Positions 1 to 7,884 of a DNA stretch of 64,000 nt are shown here, in pieces; within the stretch, counting starts at the first letter, position 1, and every line of letters begins with the position of its first letter. A program made the position numbers and the translations under genes. The stretch spans positions 3,125,001 to 3,189,000 of the forward strand of contig NZ_CP060704.1 of the NCBI RefSeq assembly GCF_014353015.1, read 5' to 3'. The notes beneath the pieces were generated by a model. The model was not told the DNA's origin. It made no database searches and was given only the letters and a program-made list of their open reading frames with translations. This DNA is from Chitinimonas koreensis (GTDB lineage: Bacteria > Pseudomonadota > Gammaproteobacteria > Burkholderiales > Chitinimonadaceae).

Positions 1-224
1 ACCACCCGCGCATGCACGGTGTCGGCCTCGGCCAGGCCCTGGCGGATCGCCTCGGCCAGGCAGCGCGGATCGATGGCGCCGTCGATCTCGACGTAGTGGG
101 CCACGGTGTAGCCGTTGCGGATGGCGGCGATCTGGTCGGCCAGCCAGATGCCGGGCTGGGCGCCGGCCAGCGGCAGCGCGGTGTCGGCGGCGGGGATGGG
201 GTGGGACTGGGCAGTGCTCAACAC
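1..224 (-). CDS. NRPS, EntF-like, N-terminal condensation domain (partial)
   Basis: This is the first ~74 codons of a large gene that runs off the left edge on the minus strand. After a short leader the protein reads LPLAGAQPGIWLADQI and then TVAHYVEIDGAID, the opening of an EntF-type condensation domain. Such NRPS modules activate and condense amino acids, usually serine, when building catecholate siderophores. I chose GTG at 224 with a GAGG about nine bases upstream; TTG at 221 is the alternative, and there is no ATG. The downstream MbtH, Fes-like esterase and TonB receptor genes support a siderophore role. Substrate and module count cannot be judged from this fragment. Confidence 0.72.
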   Translation of the reverse strand, partial: MLSTAQSHPIPAADTALPLAGAQPGIWLADQIAAIRNGYTVAHYVEIDGAIDPRCLAEAIRQGLAEADTVHARV

Positions 225-298
225 GATTCTTGACCTCGGTGAGGTGGGGGTACCAGGGGGCCGGCGCGAGCGAAGGCGAGACGCAGGCCGTGGTGTTC

Positions 299-366
299 GT
301 AGGAGCGGCTTCAGCCGCGAATCGCCGGTGCATCGCCAGCCCGTTCGCGGCTGAAGCCGCTCCTAC
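299..366. repeat. REPIN-like inverted repeat, copy 1
   Basis: Two 23-base arms (299-321 and 344-366) form a perfect inverted repeat around a 22-base centre. The arm begins GTAGGAGCGGCTTCAGCCGC and is itself partly palindromic. The same arms recur at 14,537-14,607 with a different centre. It lies between the NRPS start and the mbtH stop codon. No transposase of the RAYT type that mobilises such repeats is visible in the window. Confidence 0.85.
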
Positions 367-382
367 GGAAGTGCGGACGGCG

Positions 383-595
383 TCAGGCGCCGCGCACGGC
401 CAGCGGCCGGATATCGGTCCAGTTGCGTTCGAGCCAGTCGACGCAGGCGGCGCGGCTGTCCGGCCCCAGCACCACCCGCCAGCCGGCCGGCACCGCGGCG
501 AAGGTCGGCCACAGGCTGTGCTGCTGCTGGGCATTGGCCAGCACCAGGAAGGGTTGGCTCTCGTCGTCGAAGGGGTTCAGCTGTTCGGTGCTCAT
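383..595 (-). CDS. MbtH family protein
   Basis: A 70-residue protein, the usual MbtH length. It has the family signature: NPFDDESQPFLVLANAQQQHSLWP near the start, then PAGWRVV and DWLERNWTDIRP. MbtH proteins bind adenylation domains of NRPSs and help them fold or activate substrates in the cytoplasm. The ATG at 595 is preceded by an AGGAG ribosome site. It sits between the esterase gene and the NRPS gene on the same strand, so it is probably co-transcribed with its partner enzyme. Confidence 0.93.
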   Translation of the reverse strand: MSTEQLNPFDDESQPFLVLANAQQQHSLWPTFAAVPAGWRVVLGPDSRAACVDWLERNWTDIRPLAVRGA

Positions 596-684
596 GTTCG
601 GTTCTCCTGGGTCGATGCGCCCGGGCCGCAGCGGGCCGGGCGTCCTGCATTGGGATCGGGTGGGAATGGGCGGCGCCGCGCGGC

Positions 685-1992
685 TCAGTCGGCCAGCAGC
701 CAGGCCAGGCCGTCGAGCAGGCCGCCGCGCCAGCACAGGCCGTCGTGGCCGCCTTCGAACAGGCGGTAGCGCACCGTGTGGCCGGCGTCGCGCAGCGCGT
801 CGCACAGGCTGTCGTTGACGTCGATCATCACGTCCTCGCGGCTGCCGACTTCGAGCCAGACCTTGAGCCGGCCGCCCCGGCCGAGCTCACCGGCGTCCAG
901 CTGCTCGGCCAGCCGGCCGCGGCTGCCGGGCTTGCGCGCGCACGGCTCGCCCGGCGGCGCCTGCAGCAGGTCGACCTTGGGCCACCAGAACGAGCCGGAC
1001 TGGCTCAGCACCCGGCCGAAGCGCTCGGGCCAGTGCAGGCCGGCGTACATCGCACCGAGGCCGCCGAGGCTCTGGCCGGCCACTACGGTCGCGGCGGCGC
1101 CGGCCGGCGCGAAACGGTCGAGCCGCGGCAGCAGCTCGTCCTGCAGCGCCTGCCAGAACGCCGGCCGGCAGCCGAACTCGGCTTCGCGGTCGAGCGATTC
1201 GATCAGGACGTAGTCGGCCGGCGGCAGGCGGCCGCGGGCGGTGTCGGCATCGAGCGCCGCGGCGATGCCGCGCTCGAACCAGCCCTGGCCGTCGAGCAGC
1301 AGCACGCGCGGCCGGCGCTCCGGGGGCCGGCCCTCCGCCGGCCGCGGGCCGGCCGCCGGAGGGGCCGTGGCGTAGAGCCAGACGCGGCGGCCGTTCCAGT
1401 CGAGCTGGCGCAGCCGGGCCAGGTCGGCCGCGGGCGCCGTCCCGGCGGCCATGGCGGCGTCGACCGCCTGCCAGGCCGACTGGTCCGGCGCCTGCGGCAA
1501 GTGCAGCGCCGACAGCGCCGCGCCCCAGTTGCTGCGGTGGCCGCGCGGATTGAGCGGATCGGCGATCGCGCGGTCCATGATCGAGCGCCACCAGTGCCGC
1601 TGCGCCCGATTGCGCGCCTCGGCGTCGCCCTCGAAGGCCGGCGGCAGATCCTTGGCGCCGACCGGGATGAAGGCATAGCTGCCGCGCCAGTCGGCCGGCA
1701 GCTCGACCTGCCAGAACCACGCGTCGGTGCCGGCGATGCGCGCCAGCGACTGCGGATCGGGGCTGTGGTGATCGGTCACCGAGTTGACGTCGACGTAGAC
1801 GCGGCGGGTATCCGAGCGCGTCTCGTCGCCGTGCGGATCGCGCCAGACGAAGGTCGCGCAGACCGTGCGGTCCGATACCGGCTCCTGCAGCGGCACGCCG
1901 GCTTCGACCAGCGCCTGCCACCAATGCGGCTGGCCGACCTCGGCCGCCGCCAGCCTCGCCGCCGTGCGCGGCGCTGCCCGATTGAATTCCAA
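685..1992 (-). CDS. fes: Fes/IroD-like ferric siderophore esterase
   Basis: A 435-residue protein resembling enterobactin esterases, which hydrolyse the ester backbone of an imported ferric siderophore to release iron in the cytoplasm. The N-terminal half matches the Fes lid domain (CATFVWRDPH, then SWxx-type WQVELPADWRGSYAFIP). The C-terminal alpha/beta hydrolase domain carries the nucleophile in GQSLGGLG (Ser about 308), an acid in GSREDVM and a histidine in FEGGHDGLCW. Start: TTG at 1992, six bases after a perfect AGGAGG; there is no suitable ATG. It lies between the receptor and mbtH genes, as in catecholate siderophore clusters. The exact siderophore is unknown. Confidence 0.9.
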   Translation of the reverse strand: MEFNRAAPRTAARLAAAEVGQPHWWQALVEAGVPLQEPVSDRTVCATFVWRDPHGDETRSDTRRVYVDVNSVTDHHSPDPQSLARIAGTDAWFWQVELPADWRGSYAFIPVGAKDLPPAFEGDAEARNRAQRHWWRSIMDRAIADPLNPRGHRSNWGAALSALHLPQAPDQSAWQAVDAAMAAGTAPAADLARLRQLDWNGRRVWLYATAPPAAGPRPAEGRPPERRPRVLLLDGQGWFERGIAAALDADTARGRLPPADYVLIESLDREAEFGCRPAFWQALQDELLPRLDRFAPAGAAATVVAGQSLGGLGAMYAGLHWPERFGRVLSQSGSFWWPKVDLLQAPPGEPCARKPGSRGRLAEQLDAGELGRGGRLKVWLEVGSREDVMIDVNDSLCDALRDAGHTVRYRLFEGGHDGLCWRGGLLDGLAWLLAD

Positions 1993-2126
1993 GACCTTCC
2001 TCCTGCTTTTATTTATTCGGTGTTCCGCCCGATTCCAGGCCGGGGCGGACCCGCCATCCGTTCTTGCGGCGGGCCTCGGCCCGTGCCGGGACTTGCGCCC
2101 CGGCAGGGCATACGGGCGCGAAACCC

Positions 2127-4235
2127 TTAGAACCAGTAGTCGAGCGTCACGCCGAAGGTGCGCGGCGCACCGACGTCGCCGACGATCACCTCGCCGGTCT
2201 TCGGCCAGCGCTCGCTGCCGATGTCCTTGGCGTACATCACGTCCTGGTCGAACAGGTTCTTCACGTAGACGCGCACGCTGAAGGCATCGCGGTCGTAGCC
2301 GGCCTGCAGATTGGCCAGCACGTAGTCGCCGGCCTGCTCGCGCCGGTCGTTGTCGATGCCGGAGAAATACTCGCCGGTGTAGCTGACGTTGCCCGCCAGG
2401 TACCAGTGATCGGCGAACTTCTGCTTGAAGCCGAGGTTGGCGGTCATCGACGGCGCGGAATCGAACTCGTTGCCCTCGATCGCCTTGCCGTGGACGCCGC
2501 CGTCCTTCACCTCGGTGTGCAGCAGGCCGATCGCGCCGTACAGGCTCAGGCTCGGCGAGACGCGGGTCGCGGCATCGACTTCCAGGCCGTAGCTGTTGCC
2601 CTTGCCGATGTTGACCAGACGGCGGTTGTAGAGCGCCTGGTAGCCCTTGTACTCGTTGTAGAAAGCGGTGGCGTTGACGCTGAGGCGGTTGTTCAGCAGC
2701 ACCGAGCGCGAGCTCGCCTCGTAGGTGACGACCTCTTCCTTGGCGTACTCGTAGTAGGCGCTGGTCACCCAGTCCAGGCCGCCGCCGCCGGGGTTGTAGC
2801 CCTTGCGCGCGGTGAAGCCCAGCGTGGTGCCCTGCAGCGTGTACTGCAGGCCGAGCTTGGGCAGGAACATGGTCTCGCCCTTGTCGGTGTCGACCTTGCC
2901 GGCCCACGGCATGCCGGGCCAGGCGTCGAGGTCGCGCTTCTGCTTCTCGCGCTCGACGCGGGCGCCGGCGACCAGGTCGAGGCGCTCGGCCAGGCCGACG
3001 GTGGCTTCGCCATAGCCGGCCACGGTCTCGACCTTGTCGTCGCCGGCGAAGGTCACCGCGAAGTCGTCGGCGGCGATCAGGTTCTGCTTGCGGTCGAAGT
3101 AGTACAGGCCGGCCACGCCGCTGATGCGGCCATCCCTGGGATCGAACACCAGGCGGCCTTCCAGCGTGTTGCTCTTCTGATCCTGGTCCAGGTAGAAGCG
3201 CTCGGCACCCGATTCGTCGAAGTGCAGCTTGTCGTTGCCGTGGCTGTACAGCAGGTGGCCGCTGACCGCCGTGCTGAACCGGTAGTCGAGGTCGATGTTG
3301 GCGGTGTTGCCCTTGGAATCCTGCCGGCGGGTGTTCGAGGTCTTGCCGTAGAAGGCGTAGCGCTCGAACAGATCCTTGTCGTTGCTGCAATCGGCGCTGC
3401 TGCACGGCGCTTCGATGCGGTTCAGGTACTCGCCGTCGTAGGCGCGGTTCACCAGCGTCAGCTTGGCCTTGAAGTCGGGCGCCGCGCTCGGCGTCCACAG
3501 CAGCTTGGCGCGCACGGTGTGGTTCTGCACTTCGGACGGATCCCACGGGAAGGCGCCGTCGTAGTCGATGAAGCCATGGCCCTTGGCGACCTCGGCCGCC
3601 AGCCGGAACGCCAGCTCGTCGGCCACCACCGGGCCGGACAGCATGCCGGCCAGGTAGGCGCGGCCGTCCTCGTTCTCGGCGCCGACGCGCACCGCGCCCT
3701 CGCGCGTGAACGACGGATCCTTGCTGTTCACCACCACCGCGCCGGCGATGGCGTTGCGGCCCTGGATGGTCGACTGCGGGCCGCGCAGCACTTCGACCTG
3801 CTCGACGTCCCACAGGCCCACGTCCAGGTATTGCTGGCCGGCCCAGGTTTCCGCCGCGCCGTCGACCGTGGTGCTCAGGCGCGGCCGCGCGCCGGAGATG
3901 AAGGTGAACACCCCGGTGGTCGGGCCGGAACCGGCCACGCCGCGCACGTTGATGCCGCCGGCGGCATTGTGGGTGGCGTTGGGCACTTCCTGCGCCAGGT
4001 CGTTGATGCTGTGGTTCTGGCCGTCGTCGACCTTCGGCGTCTGGAACACGGTCACCGCGGTGGTGGTGGCCTGCTGGCTGCGGTCGATCTTCTCGCCGGT
4101 GACCGTGATGGTCGGCAGCGTGACCTCGTCCTCGGCATGGGCGCCGGATGCAGCGATCCCGGCCAGGCCGGCCAGCGCCAGCCGGGTGGCGAGGAACAGG
4201 TGACTGCGCTGCCTGGCGGCAGTGGGCTTACTCAT
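2127..4235 (-). CDS. TonB-dependent siderophore receptor
   Basis: A 702-residue outer-membrane receptor. Residues 1 to about 34 form a signal peptide ending GAHA; a TonB-box-like TITVTGE follows; then a plug domain with VEQVEVLRGPQSTIQGRNAIAGAV. The rest is a 22-strand type barrel ending in the aromatic C-terminus TLDYWF that directs outer-membrane assembly. It would import a ferric siderophore using TonB/ExbBD energy. The ATG at 4235 has AGGGAG upstream. A promoter overlapped by a Fur box lies about 200 bases upstream, so iron should repress it. Fes, MbtH and NRPS genes follow on the same strand. Confidence 0.93.
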   Translation of the reverse strand: MSKPTAARQRSHLFLATRLALAGLAGIAASGAHAEDEVTLPTITVTGEKIDRSQQATTTAVTVFQTPKVDDGQNHSINDLAQEVPNATHNAAGGINVRGVAGSGPTTGVFTFISGARPRLSTTVDGAAETWAGQQYLDVGLWDVEQVEVLRGPQSTIQGRNAIAGAVVVNSKDPSFTREGAVRVGAENEDGRAYLAGMLSGPVVADELAFRLAAEVAKGHGFIDYDGAFPWDPSEVQNHTVRAKLLWTPSAAPDFKAKLTLVNRAYDGEYLNRIEAPCSSADCSNDKDLFERYAFYGKTSNTRRQDSKGNTANIDLDYRFSTAVSGHLLYSHGNDKLHFDESGAERFYLDQDQKSNTLEGRLVFDPRDGRISGVAGLYYFDRKQNLIAADDFAVTFAGDDKVETVAGYGEATVGLAERLDLVAGARVEREKQKRDLDAWPGMPWAGKVDTDKGETMFLPKLGLQYTLQGTTLGFTARKGYNPGGGGLDWVTSAYYEYAKEEVVTYEASSRSVLLNNRLSVNATAFYNEYKGYQALYNRRLVNIGKGNSYGLEVDAATRVSPSLSLYGAIGLLHTEVKDGGVHGKAIEGNEFDSAPSMTANLGFKQKFADHWYLAGNVSYTGEYFSGIDNDRREQAGDYVLANLQAGYDRDAFSVRVYVKNLFDQDVMYAKDIGSERWPKTGEVIVGDVGAPRTFGVTLDYWF

Positions 4236-4438
4236 GGTGCGTGAACTCCCTGGGCTTTTTTACAGTGAAAACGAAGGACATCTGGAACCGGTCCGCTCCG
4301 GCGCCGGCCGCCTGCTCGCGCAGGCCGGGGCTCGGGGGCCCGAGGCGGCAGTGATCGGCGGAGGAAAACCCGGCGTGGCGGGCGGCGCGGCCATATAACG
4401 CAAACCGTGGTTTTGCGTCGTTTATTGTGTGAATTTAA

Positions 4439-4467
4439 ATGATAATGCTTCTCATTATTCTAATCAA
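4439..4467 (-). promoter_or_regulatory. Fur-box promoter of the siderophore receptor
   Basis: On the minus strand, TTGATT (4467-4462) and TATCAT (4444-4439) are separated by 17 bases, a good sigma-70 promoter pointing to the TonB receptor. The interval 4441-4459 reads GATAATGCTTCTCATTATT, matching 15 of 19 positions of the classical Fur box, so Fur bound here would cover the promoter. The 5' untranslated stretch of about 200 bases (4236-4438) holds no gene I can support. Confidence 0.82.
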
Positions 4468-4663
4468 TAAGATCGGGGCCATGGGCGCCTGCATGGATGC
4501 GCCGCTGGCCGGCATCTGCAGGAGATCCAGGAGTGAATGGGGCGTGCTTCGTCGCGCGTCACGGCGACCTGACAACTCTGACCAAGCCATCGCATGGCGC
4601 AGCCATCAACGCCAGCCGCGTGCCCCGGCCGCGCGCGGGCAAAACCGGGCGGGAAGGCATAGG

Positions 4664-5359
4664 ATGGAATCGTCGCGCCCTTCCCTACCGCACCGTATGA
4701 CCACCGATCCCACACCTGATGGCGCCGCCGGTCTCCGCGTCCTGCTGCTCGAGGACAATGCGGTCAACCGGATGGTTCTGCAGCGTCTGCTGGATCGCGC
4801 CGGCGCCACCGCCTGCAACGCCGCCAGCCTCGACGAGGCGCGCGCGCTGCTGGCCTCGCCGCAAGCGTTCGACTGCGCCCTGCTCGACCGCCGCCTGCCC
4901 GACGGCGACAGCGCCGACCTGCTCCCGCTATTGCGCCGCCACGGCGTGGCGCGCCTGGTAGCGATGACCTTCGTCGACCGCCCGGCCGACCGGGCCGCCC
5001 TGCTCGAACTGGGATTCGACGATGTGCTGCCCAAACCGGTGACGGCCGCCGCGCTGCGCGCCGCGCTGGCCGGCCAGGCGCCGCCCGCCGCGGCAACCGG
5101 TGCGGACGCTCAGCCGGTAACCGGCCCGGCAGCGGCCTCGCCGGACTGGTCTGCGCGGGTCGAGCGGCTGCGGCAGCATCACGCCGCCGGCCGGCTGGCC
5201 GAGTTGCGGGCCGAAGTGGAGGCCGGCTTGGGCGAGGCCGACCGCCACGGCGCGGCAGCCGGCCGCGGCCTGCGGGCGCTGGCGCTGCTGCTGGCGGCCG
5301 GGACGCCCGATCCGCTGCGGCTGGCGCTGCTGCTGGACGGGCTCGACGCCCCGACTTGA
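4664..5359 (+). CDS. Response regulator, receiver domain only
   Basis: A 231-residue protein with a receiver domain near the N-terminus (VLLLEDNAVNRMVLQRLLDRAG, phosphoacceptor Asp in CALLDRRLPDG, Thr in AMTFVD, Lys in LPKPV). The remaining ~90 residues are Ala/Leu/Arg-rich and helical, with no DNA-binding or enzymatic domain that I recognise. I chose ATG 4664 because GGGAAGG lies six bases upstream; ATG 4697 is possible but has no ribosome site. It is convergent with a second response regulator gene, and no histidine kinase is nearby. Output and partner are unknown. Confidence 0.75.
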   Translation: MESSRPSLPHRMTTDPTPDGAAGLRVLLLEDNAVNRMVLQRLLDRAGATACNAASLDEARALLASPQAFDCALLDRRLPDGDSADLLPLLRRHGVARLVAMTFVDRPADRAALLELGFDDVLPKPVTAAALRAALAGQAPPAAATGADAQPVTGPAAASPDWSARVERLRQHHAAGRLAELRAEVEAGLGEADRHGAAAGRGLRALALLLAAGTPDPLRLALLLDGLDAPT

Positions 5360-5384
5360 TGCCGGACTGGAATTGGAGAAGAGC

Positions 5385-5413
5385 GGGCCGCCGCCGTCAG
5401 GCCGCGGCCCTTT
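5385..5413 (+). terminator. Possible intrinsic terminator
   Basis: GGGCCGC (5385-5391) pairs with GCGGCCC (5404-5410), followed by TTT only. It lies just after the plus-strand response regulator and overlaps the end of the convergent gene. The short T run makes this weak. Confidence 0.35.
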
Positions 5414-6140
5414 GCATATCCGTGCCGACCGGATAGAGGCAGAGCCGCAGGCAGGCTTCCGGCTCGGGCAGGCAGACCGCCTGGAAATCGCGCCCCGCCA
5501 GCCAGCACGGCGTGCACAGCGGCAGCCGCTGGCGCGCCACCGTGCCGGCCAGTTGCCGCAGCGGCGCGGCCCATGGCGCATCGAGCAGCCGGCCGGCCAG
5601 CGTCTCGCCGCCGGGCAGCAGCCGGCAGGCCTGGTCGTTGAGCGTCAGCACGCGGCAATCGGACGACAGCTGCAAGATCGCGGCCGGCAGGATGGCCGGC
5701 TCGGCGCCGCCGCCGCGCGGCGGCCCGGGCCGGAAACCGTCCTGGCGCAGCAGCAGTTCGAGCCGCTCGAAGGCGGCGGCGATCTGCATGCGCAGCTGGT
5801 CGTTGTTCCACGGCTTGCTGAGGAATTTCCACACCGTGCCGCGATCGGCCGCCTCGATCAGCTGGTCGATCCCGCCGTAGCCGGTCAGGATCAGCCGGAC
5901 GGTATCGGGAAAGCGGCGCTCGACCTCGGCCAGGAAGGTGGTGCCGTCCATCTGCGGCATGCGCTGGTCGGACAGCACCACCGCCACCGGGTCGGCCTGC
6001 AGCAGGGCCAGCCCGGCCTCGCCCGACGGCGCGGTGCGGATGCGGTAGCCGTCGTAGCGGAACAGCCGCGCCAGCGAAGACAACATGCTCGGCTCGTCGT
6101 CGACGAGGATCAGGACGCGTTCCGGTACGGGCTGGGCCAT
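5397..6140 (-). CDS. Response regulator with C-terminal sensory-like region
   Basis: A 247-residue protein. Residues ~8-125 are a receiver domain of the kind found before HD-GYP and GGDEF outputs: ILVDDEPSML, SDQRMPQMDG with the phosphoacceptor Asp, LTGYG and the Lys in FLSKPWNN. The C-terminal ~110 residues (ILQLSSDCRVLTLNDQACRL) look like a small PAS-type fold with no enzymatic motif. The gene therefore resembles an output-less regulator that signals through protein contacts. ATG at 6140. It faces the other response regulator tail to tail; no kinase gene is seen. Confidence 0.78.
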   Translation of the reverse strand: MAQPVPERVLILVDDEPSMLSSLARLFRYDGYRIRTAPSGEAGLALLQADPVAVVLSDQRMPQMDGTTFLAEVERRFPDTVRLILTGYGGIDQLIEAADRGTVWKFLSKPWNNDQLRMQIAAAFERLELLLRQDGFRPGPPRGGGAEPAILPAAILQLSSDCRVLTLNDQACRLLPGGETLAGRLLDAPWAAPLRQLAGTVARQRLPLCTPCWLAGRDFQAVCLPEPEACLRLCLYPVGTDMQRAAA

Positions 6141-6352
6141 GATGCGTGCTCGCGCTGCGGGGTGAAGGCGGGCGGCGTACAGGCGGGCCTGCAGACCGTC
6201 GATTCGGCCGACCGTCGCGGGACGAGGGGACCGATGCCTATTGTCCGGATCGGGCGCAAGCGCGGAACTGGTGCGAACACCGGGACGACCGGTGCGGCCC
6301 CTGGTGATTCACCCGGGTGGGTGGCGGCGCGAAGGCGCCGGCGCTGCGGCCT

Positions 6353-7039
6353 TCAGGCCCGCTCGCCCGATGCCAGCGCGGCCGAATAACCGGCCGGTGC
6401 GGGCAAGCGCCAGGCCTGCGTCGCCCGGCAGTCGGCGCCGTGCAGCGACAGCGCATAGCGGCCGTCGGCCAGCGGCAGCGCCGTCAGCGCCGGCAGCAAT
6501 TCGCCGATGCCGACGCCCCAGGCCTTGAGCACCGCCTCCTTGCCCGACCAGATGTCGTAGAACGCCGCCAGCTCGGCGCCGCCGCGGCAATGCCGCTGCT
6601 CGGCCGCGGTGAAAATCTCGCCGGCCAGGCCGGTGAGCGAGCGGCTGGCGTCGTGGCGTTCGAGGTCGATGCCGACCGGCTGCGACTCGGCCAGCGCGAT
6701 CAGCGCGTGGCCGCCGGCATGCGAGACGTTGAAATGCGGCAGCTCGCCGCCGGCCAGGCCCGGCTTGCCGTGCGGCCCGGCCTGGAACTGGATGGCCGCC
6801 GGCGGCCGGCCCAGCCGCTCGCCGAGCAGGCGCCGCAGCGTCAGCCGGGTCAGCGCGAAGCGCACGCGGTCGGCCTGGCGGTAGTAGCGCGCCGCCTGGG
6901 CACGCTCGGCCGCGTCGAGACCGTCGAGCTGGCTGCGGCTCAGCTCGGCCGCGAGGTCGAAGCTCAGCCGCCACACCGCCACGCCCGCCCCCGTCCGCCC
7001 GTCGAGCGCGACCGGTTCGAGCGCGGCCAGCCCGTTCAT
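6353..7039 (-). CDS. 4'-phosphopantetheinyl transferase, Sfp type
   Basis: A 228-residue protein with the Sfp/AcpT signatures: HFNVSHAGG, the metal-binding VGIDLER and the WSGKEAVLKAWG motif. The enzyme moves phosphopantetheine from CoA to a serine of carrier-protein domains and would activate the NRPS encoded at the left end of the window. Its ATG (7039) overlaps the rlmB stop codon in an ATGA arrangement, so translation is probably coupled to rlmB. Length is normal for the family. Confidence 0.9.
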   Translation of the reverse strand: MNGLAALEPVALDGRTGAGVAVWRLSFDLAAELSRSQLDGLDAAERAQAARYYRQADRVRFALTRLTLRRLLGERLGRPPAAIQFQAGPHGKPGLAGGELPHFNVSHAGGHALIALAESQPVGIDLERHDASRSLTGLAGEIFTAAEQRHCRGGAELAAFYDIWSGKEAVLKAWGVGIGELLPALTALPLADGRYALSLHGADCRATQAWRLPAPAGYSAALASGERA

Positions 7040-7797
7040 GCCTTCGCCGCGGCCTCGGCCGCGCGCACGCGCTGGCGGCGGCTCTCGGCCACGCACATGC
7101 CGCTGGCGACCGAAACGTTGAGGCTCTCGACCGTGCCGAACATCGGGATGTTGACCAGCACGTCGCAGTGCTCGCGCGTGAGCCGGCGCATGCCGTGGCC
7201 CTCGGCACCCATCACCCAGGCCAGCGGCCCGGTCTGGTCGAAGTGGAACAGGTCGGTGTCGGCGTCCATGTCGGTGCCGGCGATCCAGATGCCGGCGTCC
7301 TTGATGTCGCGCAGCGTGCGGGCCAGGTTGGTCACCACGATGTAGGGCAGCACCTCGGCCGCGCCGCAGGCCACCTTGGAGACGGTGGCGGTGATGCCGA
7401 CCGACTTGTCCTTCGGCGCGATCACCGCGTGCACGCCCATCGCGTCGGCCACCCGCAGGCAGGCGCCGAGGTTGTGCGGATCGGTGACGCCGTCGAGCAC
7501 CAGCAGCAGCGGCGGTTCGGCCAGGTCTTCGAGCACGTCCTCGAGCGACATGAAGGTCTTGTTGGCGTCGATCACGGCCGCCACGCCCTGGTGGCGCTGG
7601 TGGCCGGCCAGGCCGTCGAGCCGGGCCGGATCGGCCGGGATCACGCGGCGGCCCTGCCGCTCGGCCAGCTTGAGCAGCTCGGCCATGCGTGGATCGTGGC
7701 GGCCGCGCGCGACGTAGAGCTCGAGCACGCTGTCGGGCAGGCGGGCCAGGCGGGCGGTGACGGCATGGAAGCCGTGCAGGATGCGTTTGTTGGACAT
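7036..7797 (-). CDS. rlmB: 23S rRNA (guanosine(2251)-2'-O)-methyltransferase RlmB
   Basis: A 253-residue SPOUT-family methyltransferase. The N-terminal substrate-binding domain begins KRILHGFHAV; the C-terminal knotted domain has LVLDGVTDPHNLGACLR, WVMGAEGHGMRRLT and NIPMFGTVESLNVSVASG, the SAM-binding motifs of TrmH/RlmB enzymes. It 2'-O-methylates G2251 of 23S rRNA. I start at ATG 7797, where RlmB homology begins; an upstream in-frame codon at 7842 adds 15 unlike residues. The stop overlaps the phosphopantetheinyl transferase start. Confidence 0.93.
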   Translation of the reverse strand: MSNKRILHGFHAVTARLARLPDSVLELYVARGRHDPRMAELLKLAERQGRRVIPADPARLDGLAGHQRHQGVAAVIDANKTFMSLEDVLEDLAEPPLLLVLDGVTDPHNLGACLRVADAMGVHAVIAPKDKSVGITATVSKVACGAAEVLPYIVVTNLARTLRDIKDAGIWIAGTDMDADTDLFHFDQTGPLAWVMGAEGHGMRRLTREHCDVLVNIPMFGTVESLNVSVASGMCVAESRRQRVRAAEAAAKA

Positions 7798-7843
7798 GGA
7801 TGAACCGGGTTCGATTTCGATTGTTGGTGCGGACCGGGCCATT

Positions 7844-7870
7844 GTAGGTCGGGCATAAAGCCCGACCTAC
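7844..7870. repeat. Short palindromic repeat between recJ and rlmB
   Basis: An 11-base perfect inverted repeat (7844-7854 and 7860-7870; arm GTAGGTCGGGC, loop ATAAA) in the 87-base gap between recJ and rlmB. It resembles dispersed hairpin repeats common in proteobacterial intergenic DNA. There is no T run, so it is a poor terminator candidate. Confidence 0.7.
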
Positions 7871-7884
7871 GAAGTCGACCGCTG

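Noticed and set aside
685..3813. Minus-strand open frame of 1,042 codons
   Set aside because: Only its last 435 codons are the Fes-like esterase; the rest is a GC-rich shadow frame through the TonB receptor gene.
2064..4244. Plus-strand open frame of 726 codons
   Set aside because: It mirrors the TonB receptor on the other strand, and the protein is Val/Ala/Gly/Arg-rich with no motif. High GC content makes such shadows common.
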